The notes under the pieces: generated by a model
Told to the model about the DNA's origin: nothing
Database searches by the model: none
Seen by the model: the letters and a program-made list of their open reading frames with translations, nothing else
Program-made: the position numbers and the translations under genes
NCBI GenBank assembly: GCA_016875645.1
Contig: VGPE01000104.1
Span: 1 to 9,135, forward strand
Length of the DNA stretch: 9,135 nt
Origin: Chloroflexota bacterium
Lineage (GTDB): Bacteria; Chloroflexota; Limnocylindria; Limnocylindrales; CSP1-4
Reading direction: 5' to 3'
Shown: in pieces, positions 1 to 6,448 of the stretch
Layout: each line of letters opens with the position of its first letter
How positions within the stretch are numbered: the first letter of the stretch is position 1

Positions 1-1
1 G

Positions 2-277
2 AGCAGCGAGGCCATGGCCCACGTGGATGCGGCAGCGGAGGCGGGACCCGCGGCTCCGCGTCGCGCTCGCTCCCGGACGGGACCTCCAGTGTCCACGACA
101 GCCGGCCCGGCCACCGACGCCGCATCGGCCACGTCCGACGCCAGGCCGGCCCGCCGGGCCAGGACCGCGGCAGCGACGCCGGCAACCGGGAGCGGCGAGG
201 GCGTCCAGGACGCTGGCCCGCGCCGCGTCCGTCGGCGGACCGCCGGGAGCAGCGCCGGGAGCAGCGACGAGAGCTGA
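2..277 (+). CDS. C-terminal tail of an upstream gene (partial)
   Basis: The frame is open from the first base of the window to a TGA at 275-277, so the gene most likely starts to the left. The 91 visible residues are almost only Ala, Arg, Pro, Ser, Thr and Gly, with Arg clusters such as RRARSR and RRVRRRT, and contain no catalytic motif. It looks like a disordered basic tail rather than a folded domain. Its stop lies 13 bases before holB, so the two are probably co-transcribed. In many bacteria holB follows tmk (thymidylate kinase) or topA (topoisomerase I), and topA products often carry basic Ala-rich tails; that is context only and I cannot choose between them. The internal ATG at 14 could start a short ORF, but the frame being open at the left edge and the lack of a ribosome binding site argue against it. 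Confidence 0.45.
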   Translation, partial: SSEAMAHVDAAAEAGPAAPRRARSRTGPPVSTTAGPATDAASATSDARPARRARTAAATPATGSGEGVQDAGPRRVRRRTAGSSAGSSDES

Positions 278-290
278 GCCCGGGGCGGCT

Positions 291-1490
291 GTGGGCACGT
301 TTCTCACGCGCGGTCAGGCGCCGGCGGTCGAGGCCGCTCGCGTCATGATCGCGGCCGGCGTGCCGCAGGCGCTGCTGCTCGTCGGTCCAGGCTCGGTCGG
401 CAAGACGACCCTGGGTCTCGACATCGCTGCGGCCCTCTTCTGTCGCGCGGAGAACCCGGCCGATCGGCCCTGTCGCGAGTGCCGGGGCTGCCGGCTGCTT
501 GCGCACGGAAACCACCCGGATCTCCATCGCCTGGCACCGGAGGGTCCGGGCGGCCAGATCGTGATCGGCCAGGTGCGGTCCCTCATTCAAGAAGTCGCGC
601 TCCTGCCGCTGGAAGGACCCGCCAGGGTCGCGCTGGTCGAGAGCGCCCACCGCCTCAACGAGGATGCCCAGCACACGTTGCTCAAGACGCTCGAGGAGCC
701 GCCGGCCGGACTCACCCTGATCCTCGCGGTCGACGACGAGGACGCCCTCCTGCCGACCGTCCGCTCCCGCTGCGCACGGGTGCGACTGGGTCCGCTTCCG
801 GCGCGCGCCATCGAGGAGTTGCTCGTGGAAGAGGGCGGCCGGGACCCACTTGACGCCGCGAAGATCGCCCGGCTTGCGGGCGGCCGTGCCGGGCTTGCCC
901 TGGCGTACGCCCGCAGTGACGCGGCGCTGGGGATCCGATCCGAACTGACCCGCAGCCTGCTCGACCTCTTCGATCGGGGTTGCGCCGCGCGCCTGGCGGG
1001 CGTGCGCGAAGGACTCGCGCGGGCAGCGGCCCTGCAGACCGCACTCGCGCCGCCCCAGGCGCCGGAGGGCGCTCCGGTCGCCCGTCCGGGCCGCCGAGGG
1101 CCCAAGGCCGCGTCGGCCGCCCCGTCCCCTGGTGCCGGAGCGCACGGCGATGCGGACTCCCTCCGCGAGGACGAGGCGGGGCCGGCCGCCGGCTCCGCTG
1201 TTCGCGGCACCGCGGCGGACCGCCGGCGGGCCGCGGCCGTCCTGGTGAACCTCTGGCGCGAGGTCGTGGGAGATCTCGTGCGCGTGCAACTCGGCGACCC
1301 CGGTGCGGTCCGCGAGCCCGACCTGCTCGAGGAGTATGCGGCGCTCGCCCCGGCGGTGACCCCCGCCGACCTTGGCCGGTTCCTGGCCCGCCTCGACGAC
1401 GCCGCTGTGCGGCTCGATGCCAGCGCGCATCCCGAACTCCTGTTCGACGTGCTTGCCCTCCGTTTGCCTCGCCGGGCCGTGGCCGCGTGA
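291..1490 (+). CDS. holB: DNA polymerase III, delta prime subunit (AAA+ clamp loader)
   Basis: This is a clamp-loader AAA+ protein that helps load the beta sliding clamp during replication. From the GTG at 291 the product has 399 residues. Visible in order: a P-loop GPGSVGKTT (32-40); a zinc-binding cysteine set (Cys51, 61, 64, 67, with CRECRGC); a Walker-B-like strand VALVESAH (113-120); the clamp-loader signature LLKTLEEPP (130-138); and the SRC sensor motif (159-161). A low-complexity Ala/Pro/Gly segment (about 253-308) separates the AAA+ part from a helical C-terminal collar region. The family is usually about 330 residues, so the linker accounts for the extra length. The frame is open upstream to base 27, but that part is only the antiframe of the preceding tail; GTG 291 comes 13 bases after the upstream stop and just after a G-rich stretch. 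The stop overlaps the acylphosphatase start. Confidence 0.9.
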   Translation: MGTFLTRGQAPAVEAARVMIAAGVPQALLLVGPGSVGKTTLGLDIAAALFCRAENPADRPCRECRGCRLLAHGNHPDLHRLAPEGPGGQIVIGQVRSLIQEVALLPLEGPARVALVESAHRLNEDAQHTLLKTLEEPPAGLTLILAVDDEDALLPTVRSRCARVRLGPLPARAIEELLVEEGGRDPLDAAKIARLAGGRAGLALAYARSDAALGIRSELTRSLLDLFDRGCAARLAGVREGLARAAALQTALAPPQAPEGAPVARPGRRGPKAASAAPSPGAGAHGDADSLREDEAGPAAGSAVRGTAADRRRAAAVLVNLWREVVGDLVRVQLGDPGAVREPDLLEEYAALAPAVTPADLGRFLARLDDAAVRLDASAHPELLFDVLALRLPRRAVAA

Positions 1491-1798
1491 CGGCGCACTC
1501 GGACGTCGTGGAGCGCCTGGAGGCAACCGTTCGCGGCCGCGTCCAGGGCGTCGGCTTCCGATGGTTCGTCGCGCTCGAGGCGCAGCGCCTTGCTCTCGGG
1601 GGCTGGGTGCGCAACGCCGCGGACGGCTCCGTGCAGGTCGTCGCCGAAGGGACACGCGCGGACCTGGAGCGCCTTGCGGAGCGACTCGCGATCGGTCCGA
1701 CGGACGCGCACGTGATCGATCTCAGCCTCCGGTGGCTCCCCGCGGCCGGCGCCCCGACTCCCTTCGAGATCCGCAGCGGCGGCCACCCCGGCGACTGA
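1487..1798 (+). CDS. acyP: Acylphosphatase
   Basis: Acylphosphatases are small cytoplasmic enzymes that hydrolyse carboxyl-phosphate bonds in acyl phosphates such as acetyl phosphate or 1,3-bisphosphoglycerate. The 103-residue product has both family signatures: GRVQGVGFRWF (17-27), whose Arg25 is the phosphate-binding catalytic residue, and GWVRNAADGSV (39-49), whose Asn43 orients the nucleophilic water. The length is close to the usual 90-100 residues, with a short extra N-terminus. The GTG start at 1487 overlaps the holB TGA as GTGA, which points to translational coupling. A direct functional link to replication is not evident; the pairing is probably housekeeping co-transcription. Confidence 0.93.
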   Translation: MTAHSDVVERLEATVRGRVQGVGFRWFVALEAQRLALGGWVRNAADGSVQVVAEGTRADLERLAERLAIGPTDAHVIDLSLRWLPAAGAPTPFEIRSGGHPGD

Positions 1799-1868
1799 CC
1801 GCCGGCGACCGGCCGGTGCGCGCGGGCACACGCGCCTCATCCGGACGCCGTAGGCCTCCCTGACCCGG

Positions 1869-1886
1869 CCCGGACCCGGGTTCGGG
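1869..1886 (+). terminator. GC-rich near-palindrome after the acylphosphatase gene
   Basis: CCCGGACCCGGGTTCGGG is almost self-complementary, centred on CCCGGG, with one G-T type mismatch on each side. It lies 70 bases beyond the acylphosphatase stop and before the next gene. There is no U-tract, so an intrinsic terminator is only a weak possibility. The rest of the 136-base spacer (1799-1934) contains nothing else I can name. Confidence 0.2.
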
Positions 1887-1922
1887 ACGTCCCCGCGATG
1901 GCGCGGCCGCGCGATCGGGCGG

Positions 1923-1928
1923 CATCCT
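1923..1928 (+). promoter_or_regulatory. Possible -10 hexamer for a leaderless start at 1935
   Basis: CATCCT is followed by exactly 6 bases and then GTG at 1935. The spacing equals that of the better TACGCT (2229-2234) and TAGACT (7404-7409) examples, so transcription would begin at or next to the start codon. The first base deviates from TANNNT and no -35 is evident. Confidence 0.3.
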
Positions 1929-1934
1929 GCCTTC

Positions 1935-2216
1935 GTGGCCGCGAATCCGATCCCTCCGGTCCCCGACGTGCACGGCGAGCAGCCCCGGCTCCCCTCGGAG
2001 GCGGTACCCGAGCTGTACCGCCAGATCCTCGATCTGGTCGCTGAACTGGAGCGGACCGGGCACCGGCGCGAGGCCGCCCGTCGCCGATCGGCGGCCATCG
2101 CCGCGTACTCGCGTGGTTGGAACGAAGCGAGCCGCCGGCGGCTGGAACACATGGCGGCGAGCATGACGCAACGACTGGCCGGCCCGACCGTGCGGGATCG
2201 CCTCCACCTCGGCTGA
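1935..2216 (+). CDS. Small hypothetical protein, helical and charged
   Basis: I do not recognise this 93-residue protein. After a Pro-rich start (about residues 1-20) it is predicted almost entirely helical, with a hydrophobic/acidic helix (VPELYRQILDLVAELERTG) and a strongly basic stretch (HRREAARRRSAAIAAYSRGW) followed by a second amphipathic helix. It has no signal peptide, membrane segment or cysteine. Support for coding: the frame has a strong C/G bias at third positions, starts with GTG in the local leaderless spacing, and ends with TGA 24 bases before the next gene. The antisense frame is also long, as usual at this GC content, but lacks a plausible protein composition. A small helical partner or adaptor protein is possible; no function can be assigned. 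Confidence 0.6.
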   Translation: MAANPIPPVPDVHGEQPRLPSEAVPELYRQILDLVAELERTGHRREAARRRSAAIAAYSRGWNEASRRRLEHMAASMTQRLAGPTVRDRLHLG

Positions 2217-2228
2217 GCGCACGGCCGG

Positions 2229-2234
2229 TACGCT
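2229..2234 (+). promoter_or_regulatory. Candidate -10 hexamer for a leaderless transcript
   Basis: TACGCT fits the TANNNT -10 pattern and is followed by 6 bases (GTGCCG) and then GTG at 2241. With normal -10 to start-site distance, transcription would begin at or next to GTG 2241. This favours 2241 over the GTG at 2235, which abuts the hexamer. There is no Shine-Dalgarno sequence before either codon and no clear -35. Confidence 0.5.
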
Positions 2235-2240
2235 GTGCCG

Positions 2241-2567
2241 GTGACGGACGATCTCGCGCCGCTGCCCCCGGCGCCCGAACCCCTGGCATCCGTCCTCGAT
2301 CGCGCACTGGCGGCGTATGCGGCGCTGGGCGACTTCGGCGAGCGGATCGAGGACGAGTGGCAGTACGTGAACGACCTGGTCCGCGTGCACACCGCCGACC
2401 TGCGCGCGCTGGCCGCCACCGACGCCCGCCCAGTCGACCCGGCATCGGCCCGCGCGATCGACGTTCTCATCGAGGAGGTCGGGCTCATCGCCGACCCGCA
2501 CCGCGCGATCGACTGGCTGAGCACCTTCCCGCAGGTCGTCCGCCTCACCCTCGAAACGCGCCGCTGA
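2241..2567 (+). CDS. Small acidic hypothetical protein, first gene of a coupled cassette
   Basis: I do not recognise this family. The product has 108 residues, with a Pro-rich N-terminus (LAPLPPAPEPL) followed by helices rich in Asp and Glu, including LGDFGERIEDEWQYVNDLV (about 29-47) and ARAIDVLIEEVGLIADPHRAIDWL (about 69-92). It is acidic, soluble and has no Cys, signal or membrane segment. Its TGA shares a base with the ATG of the next gene (TGATG), so the next gene is probably translated by reinitiation and the two proteins may act together. A small acidic protein made with a larger Arg-rich one (its neighbour) could be a binding partner or an inhibitor; that is inference. The frame is open up to 2235, but the promoter geometry supports 2241. 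Confidence 0.65.
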   Translation: MTDDLAPLPPAPEPLASVLDRALAAYAALGDFGERIEDEWQYVNDLVRVHTADLRALAATDARPVDPASARAIDVLIEEVGLIADPHRAIDWLSTFPQVVRLTLETRR

Positions 2568-3241
2568 TGCGCTTCCAGGACGCCGCCCGGGACGCTCGGG
2601 CCGTCGTCTACGCGGGAATCCAGGCCGATCCGCTGGTCACCCGGGCCGCGGGCCTGCTGGTCGAGGCAACGGCGGCACAGCGACTTCTCGCCCGGGCGGT
2701 GATGAACGGTGAGCGAACGAACGCGGCGCGCTGGCAGGCCATGTTCCCGTCTCTCTTCGGCGAGGGCGCGAGCGCCGGGGAACGGGCGCGATCGGAGGCG
2801 ATCCTGGACGCGGCCCTCGAGGTCGCCGACCGCGGCGAGCAGGTGCGCAGCCAGTTCCGGGGCGCGATCGTCGAGGAGCTCACCGCGCAGCTGCTGGCTC
2901 GGCGCGTGCCATCGGGCAGCATCCGGCGTGAGCGCCGCGTGCTGTTCGATGGAGTCCGGGCGGAGATCCACCCGTACGACGTCACGGTGGAACTCGATGC
3001 ACGGGCGGAGGTCTACGACTGCAAGTGGGGCGCCAGGGGCATCAACGCCGACGTGCTCCACCAGCTTGACGATGCGCGGCGGCACGCGTCCGCCGAGGAC
3101 GCGCGGCTGAGCGTGGCACTGGTGCTGTTCGACGGGCGGCGCTCGTGCGAGATCCGGCTGGCGCGCATGACGGCACCTCGCGAGGGGACGCGCGTCCTCA
3201 CCCTCGAGTCGCTCTCGCGGCTGGCCGGCGTCAGGACGTGA
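2567..3241 (+). CDS. Hypothetical protein with a PD-(D/E)XK nuclease-like core
   Basis: The product has 224 residues. The N-terminal part (1-95) is helical and unrecognised. The C-terminal part resembles the PD-(D/E)XK fold in order and spacing: a helix with acidic residues GAIVEELTAQLLARR (99-113, Glu103/104); a strand pair reaching EIHPYDVTVEL (133-143, Asp138); a strand EVYDCKWG (148-155) giving Asp151-x-Lys153; then a helix VLHQLDDARRHA and a hydrophobic strand LSVALVLF. Asp138 to Asp151 is 13 residues, within the usual range for this superfamily, and CKW after a strand is common in Mrr-like and DUF234-like members. What is seen are the residues; the fold is an inference. The nuclease could act on DNA or RNA, or be an inactive relative. 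The gene is coupled to both neighbours: TGATG upstream and GTGA downstream. Confidence 0.6.
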   Translation: MRFQDAARDARAVVYAGIQADPLVTRAAGLLVEATAAQRLLARAVMNGERTNAARWQAMFPSLFGEGASAGERARSEAILDAALEVADRGEQVRSQFRGAIVEELTAQLLARRVPSGSIRRERRVLFDGVRAEIHPYDVTVELDARAEVYDCKWGARGINADVLHQLDDARRHASAEDARLSVALVLFDGRRSCEIRLARMTAPREGTRVLTLESLSRLAGVRT

Positions 3242-3840
3242 GCGAGCTCTTCGATCCCCACCGGGAGACCGTCCGATATCGCGCCCGCTTCGACGAATGC
3301 GGCCCGGACGGCCGCCTGCGCACGTCGGGCCTGATGCGGTGGGCCCAGGACTGCGCGTGGGTCCACTCGGAGCGCCTGGGCTTCGGCCGCGAGTGGTACG
3401 CGGCCCGTGGCCTCGGTTGGCTGGTCCGCTGCGCGGTGCTGGACGTGGTCGAGCCGGCGGTACTGGGCGAGACGGCGTCCGTGTCGACGGCGGTGGTCGG
3501 CTGGCGCCGGGTCCTGGCACGGCGACGGACCGCCGTCACGGGTCCCGACGGGCGGCCGATCGCGACGATCCTCACCGACTGGGTGCTGACCGACGCGCGC
3601 GGGACACCGACGCGGGTGCCCGCGGACTTCGCCCGGATCTTCGGCGGCGCGGTGCCGTTCGAGCCGGCACGGGTCAGCCTGGAGCCCACGCCGCCGGGCG
3701 CGACCGAGATGCGATTCGCGGTGCGAGACCACGAGATCGACCCGATGGCCCATGCCAACAACGCGGTCTACGTGGACTGGCTCGAGGAGGCGGCGCGGAC
3801 GCTGGGCGCGGGCCGGTTGACCCACTGCCGGCTGGAATAG
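3238..3840 (+). CDS. Acyl-ACP thioesterase homologue (double hotdog), cut short by an in-frame amber codon
   Basis: FatA/FatB-type thioesterases release fatty acids from acyl-ACP and consist of two hotdog domains. From GTG 3238, which overlaps the previous stop as GTGA, the frame codes for 200 residues. Domain 1 begins with VRYRARFDECGPDGRL (12-27) and the long helix GLMRWAQDCAWVHSERLGF (31-49). Domain 2 contains AVRDHEIDPMAHANNAVYVDW (161-181), the typical D-x-x-x-H-x-N-N hotdog signature with Asp168, His172, Asn174 and Asn175; where plant FatB has a catalytic Asn two residues after the Asp, this protein has Met170. The reading frame ends at TAG 3838-3840, but homologous-looking sequence continues in the same frame for 50 codons, which would restore about 251 residues, a normal length. 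The truncated product lacks the last strands of domain 2 and is probably inactive unless the stop is read through or is a sequencing error. Confidence 0.8.
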   Translation: MSELFDPHRETVRYRARFDECGPDGRLRTSGLMRWAQDCAWVHSERLGFGREWYAARGLGWLVRCAVLDVVEPAVLGETASVSTAVVGWRRVLARRRTAVTGPDGRPIATILTDWVLTDARGTPTRVPADFARIFGGAVPFEPARVSLEPTPPGATEMRFAVRDHEIDPMAHANNAVYVDWLEEAARTLGAGRLTHCRLE

Positions 3841-3993
3841 CTGGCACCGGCCGCGCGCGGCGCGCAGGTCATCAGTCGCGCCTGGCTGACCAGCGAGGGC
3901 GTCGGGTACCGCCTCACGGGCGCCGAGGGAACGGAGCTGCTGCGCGCCGTCGCGTCGGGGACTCCCCGAACGGGGGCCAGCCCGACGGGCTGA
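3838..3993 (+). pseudogene. Remaining C-terminus of the thioesterase, after the amber codon
   Basis: In the same frame as the thioesterase, the 50 codons after TAG read LAPAARGAQVISRAWL, then TSEGVGYRLTGAEGTELLRA, then a Ser/Thr/Gly tail and TGA at 3991-3993. This is the strand pattern expected at the end of the second hotdog domain, where family members usually read 'E-Y-L-A-P-A-x-x-G', so the amber most likely replaces a Tyr codon (TAC or TAT). Third-position GC stays high, so decay is recent or absent. TAG ends two other genes in this window normally (lhgO and the membrane protein), which argues against reassignment of TAG. There is no start codon or ribosome binding site suggesting separate translation. 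Confidence 0.7.
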
Positions 3994-4060
3994 GGCGCCC
4001 GCGGCCCCGAGCCAGCGGCCGACGGGTTTCGCGGGGCGGAGGCGTCGGAACGACGTTGAC

Positions 4061-4084
4061 CCGGGGGCCGGGGACCGCCCCCGG
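4061..4084. terminator. GC-rich hairpin between convergent genes
   Basis: CCGGGGGC (4061-4068) and GCCCCCGG (4077-4084) form a perfect 8-bp stem around an 8-base loop. It lies between the thioesterase end (3993) and the lhgO stop (4111) on the opposite strand, where a bidirectional terminator is expected. There is no U-tract on either strand, so termination is inferred from position and stem strength only. Confidence 0.4.
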
Positions 4085-4110
4085 AACCGTGGCCGAAGGC
4101 GCTCGGCGAC

Positions 4111-5340
4111 CTACAGCTCGAACTGTTCGATGGCGAGCCCCGAGAGGTGGTTGCCGATCGCCAGCGACGCGGTGGCAGCCGGCGATGGGGCGTTGCGGAC
4201 GTGCATGAGCCGGCCCGACTGGGCGAGCGAGAAGTCATCGACCATCTTGCCGTCGCGCTTGAGCGATTGGGCGCGCACGCCCGACGGGCCCCAGATCAGC
4301 TGGTCGCCACGCAGGTCGGGGGTCATCTTCTGAAGCGCCGCGAGGAACGCGGGCTTGTACCAGTCGCGCCACATCTCGGCGAGCCCCGTGCCCAGGAACT
4401 TCGTCGCAAGGCGCTGGAAGCCGCGGTACGTCAGCGCGCCGAAGAGGTCCTTCGGGTTGATGTCGCCGCGCCCGTAGCCTTCGCGGGAGAAGGCGAGCAC
4501 GGCGTTCGGGCCGGCCCAGACCTCGCCGTCAATGCGCTTGGTGAGGTGGACGCCCAGGAACGGAAACGACGGGTCCGGCACCGGGTAGATCAGGCTGCGG
4601 CAGAGGTAGCGCGCGTCCTCGGTGAGGGTGTAGTAGTCGCCGCGGAAGGGAACGATCCGCTCGTCCGCTGCGTCGCCGGTCATTGCGGCGACCCGGTCCG
4701 AGTACACGCCCGCACAGGTGATGACGTGGTCGGCGCGGACGACCCGCTCCACGCCATCAGCGCTGCGGATGGTCAGGATCAGCTCCTCGTCCCGCTCCTC
4801 GATGTCGGTGACCGGGCTGGAGGTGCGGATCTCGCCGCCCATCGCACGGACGTCGTCGGCGATGGCGAGGGCGACTTCGCGGAAGTTGATGATCCCGGTC
4901 CGGGGCGAGTGGAGGGCGCGGACGCCGAGACAGTGCGGCTCGATCTCGCGCAGTTCCTCGCCGCTGATGGCGCGCAGCCCCTCGACCCCGTTGGCCTCGG
5001 CGCGGACGCGGATGTTCTCCAGGCGCTCCAGCTCGGACTCGTCGAGCGCCACGACCACCTTTCCGCACAGCTCGTACCGGATCCCGTGCGCGTCGGCGAA
5101 CTCCTGGACCATCTGCTTGCCTTCGCGGCACAGGCGCGCCTTGAGCGAGCCCGGGACGTAGTAGAGGCCCGCGTGGAGGACGCCGCTGTTGTGGCCGCTC
5201 TGGTGGGTCGCGACCTCGGCCTCCTTTTCGAGGATCACGAGTCGCAGGTCCGGGCGCTTCTGGAGGAGGCGGTAGGCCGTCGCGAGGCCGACGATCCCGC
5301 CGCCGACGATGGCGATGTCGAAGCGTTTTCGTTCGATCAT
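4111..5340 (-). CDS. lhgO: L-2-hydroxyglutarate oxidase
   Basis: LhgO is a membrane-associated FAD enzyme of the DAO/glycerol-3-phosphate dehydrogenase superfamily that oxidises L-2-hydroxyglutarate to 2-oxoglutarate, passing electrons to the quinone pool in the bacterial enzyme. The 409-residue product starts with the FAD-binding Rossmann motif IVGGGIVGLATAY (11-23), has Glu38 at the end of strand 2 (VILEK) for the FAD ribose, and then the family signature HQSGHNSGVLHAGLYY (46-61). Later parts typical of the family are PFRGDYYTL, VPDPSFPFLGVHLT and GPSGVRAQ near the C-terminus. Length matches the family (about 400). Start ATG 5340 overlaps the stop of the upstream Ldh gene as ATGA, so the two are translationally coupled. 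It ends with TAG. A different L-2-hydroxyacid substrate cannot be excluded. Confidence 0.92.
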   Translation of the reverse strand: MIERKRFDIAIVGGGIVGLATAYRLLQKRPDLRLVILEKEAEVATHQSGHNSGVLHAGLYYVPGSLKARLCREGKQMVQEFADAHGIRYELCGKVVVALDESELERLENIRVRAEANGVEGLRAISGEELREIEPHCLGVRALHSPRTGIINFREVALAIADDVRAMGGEIRTSSPVTDIEERDEELILTIRSADGVERVVRADHVITCAGVYSDRVAAMTGDAADERIVPFRGDYYTLTEDARYLCRSLIYPVPDPSFPFLGVHLTKRIDGEVWAGPNAVLAFSREGYGRGDINPKDLFGALTYRGFQRLATKFLGTGLAEMWRDWYKPAFLAALQKMTPDLRGDQLIWGPSGVRAQSLKRDGKMVDDFSLAQSGRLMHVRNAPSPAATASLAIGNHLSGLAIEQFEL

Positions 5341-6440
5341 GCCGCGACCAGGCTGTCGGGGAAGTCGACGTGGAACCGCTCGGCCAGGAGGGCGAGGTTC
5401 GCGAAGTGCTCGCGGTCGATCACGATGCCCTCGCGGTCCGAGCGCCTCGCGCGCTCGGCCTCCGGCTGGCCCGGGTACAGCACCGGCCCGGGCGCGTCCG
5501 GGATGAGCGGCGCCGCGGTCAGCTGGTCGATGAGCTGCTCCAGGCGGCCCTCGAACGCGCCCGGTTCATCGATCGCCTCGGGGTCCAGAGCGAGGTAGAA
5601 CTGGCCCAGGTCGGACTTCGCCTCGGTGGAGAAGAGGCCGATGATGTTGGGCCCGAAGGCGGCGCCTCCAAGTACGCCGGTCAGCATCTCCACGACGAGG
5701 GCAAGGCCGTAGCCCTTGTACCCCGCGGTTCGCTCTTCGCCGCCGAGCGGCTGCAGGGCCCCCTGCAGGGCGACCTCGGGGGTGAGCGCCGGCGATCCGT
5801 CGGGGCCGATCGCCCAACCGGCGATCAGCGTCTCGCCGCGGCGGGCGGCCACCTCGATGCGGCCGCGTGGGATGGTGCTGGTCGCCATGTCCAGCACCAC
5901 CATGCCATGGCGCCCCGCCGGCGCCGCGACCGCGATCGGATTGGTGCCGAGCATCGGGATGCGGGCGCGGGTCGGGGCCACGAGCGGGCTGGTGTTGGTG
6001 AGGCTCATCCCGATGAGCCCGCCTTCCGCGGCGCGCATCGCGTACCAACCCGCGATGCCGTAGTGGTTCGTGTTGTGGACGACCGACGCCGCACAGCCAA
6101 GGGTCATCGCGCGCTCGATCGCGTCGTCCATGGCCAGGCGGCCCGCGTGGTGACCCCAGCCATTGGCGCCGTCCCAGCGGGCAAGGCCTGGACGGCCGCG
6201 ATGGCGGAACGGCCGTGCCCCCGGGTCCATCGTCCCGGCCTCGGCCAGGGCGACATACTGCGGCAGGCGAGCCGTCCCGTGCGAGGCGATCCCGCGCCGG
6301 TCGGAGGCGACGAGGATCTCGGCGACGTCACCTGCCACGTCCGACGGCGTGCCGAGGCGGCCCAGGAGCAGGGCGGTCCAGTGGCGGAGGGGTTCGGGCG
6401 CGACCCGGACGCCACCAGCCGGGTCCTCGTACAGGGGCAT
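5337..6440 (-). CDS. Malate/L-lactate dehydrogenase-type (Ldh_2 family) oxidoreductase
   Basis: The family uses NAD(P)H to interconvert 2-oxoacids and 2-hydroxyacids (malate, lactate, sulfolactate, ureidoglycolate, diketogulonate) and related imines. The 367-residue product has its hallmarks: RRGIASHGTARLPQY (48-62) with Ser53, His54 and Arg58; VVHNTNHYGIAGWYA (120-134); MLGTNPIAVAAP (163-174); LDMATS; and the late AGYKGYGLALVVEMLTGVLGG. The substrate cannot be read from the sequence. The coupling to lhgO (ATGA) suggests the substrate is 2-oxoglutarate/L-2-hydroxyglutarate or a related hydroxydiacid. I chose ATG 6440 because a TATTCT hexamer lies 8 bases upstream; the frame is open to 6524, but those 28 residues do not resemble the family and include the promoter. 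Length is close to the family norm of about 340-360. Confidence 0.85.
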   Translation of the reverse strand: MPLYEDPAGGVRVAPEPLRHWTALLLGRLGTPSDVAGDVAEILVASDRRGIASHGTARLPQYVALAEAGTMDPGARPFRHRGRPGLARWDGANGWGHHAGRLAMDDAIERAMTLGCAASVVHNTNHYGIAGWYAMRAAEGGLIGMSLTNTSPLVAPTRARIPMLGTNPIAVAAPAGRHGMVVLDMATSTIPRGRIEVAARRGETLIAGWAIGPDGSPALTPEVALQGALQPLGGEERTAGYKGYGLALVVEMLTGVLGGAAFGPNIIGLFSTEAKSDLGQFYLALDPEAIDEPGAFEGRLEQLIDQLTAAPLIPDAPGPVLYPGQPEAERARRSDREGIVIDREHFANLALLAERFHVDFPDSLVAA

Positions 6441-6448
6441 GGCGCAGA

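Noticed and set aside
27..290. holB beginning at ATG 27
   Set aside because: This part is an Arg/Pro/Gly-rich alternative frame of the preceding tail; clamp-loader homology begins only after GTG 291.
587..3520. Very long open frame on the minus strand (977 residues) opposite holB to the thioesterase
   Set aside because: Its product is an Arg/Ser/Pro/Ala-rich shadow without motifs, while the plus-strand genes beneath it have clear families and tight overlaps. Long antisense frames are usual at this GC content.
3838..3840. TAG as a recoded sense codon (for example pyrrolysine)
   Set aside because: TAG is the ordinary stop of lhgO and of the membrane protein gene in this window, and no special downstream element is visible. 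A point mutation or sequencing error is simpler, though readthrough is not excluded.
4147..5598. Plus-strand open frame of 483 residues opposite lhgO
   Set aside because: The minus strand codes for an unmistakable LhgO. The plus frame mirrors its third codon positions and has no domain.
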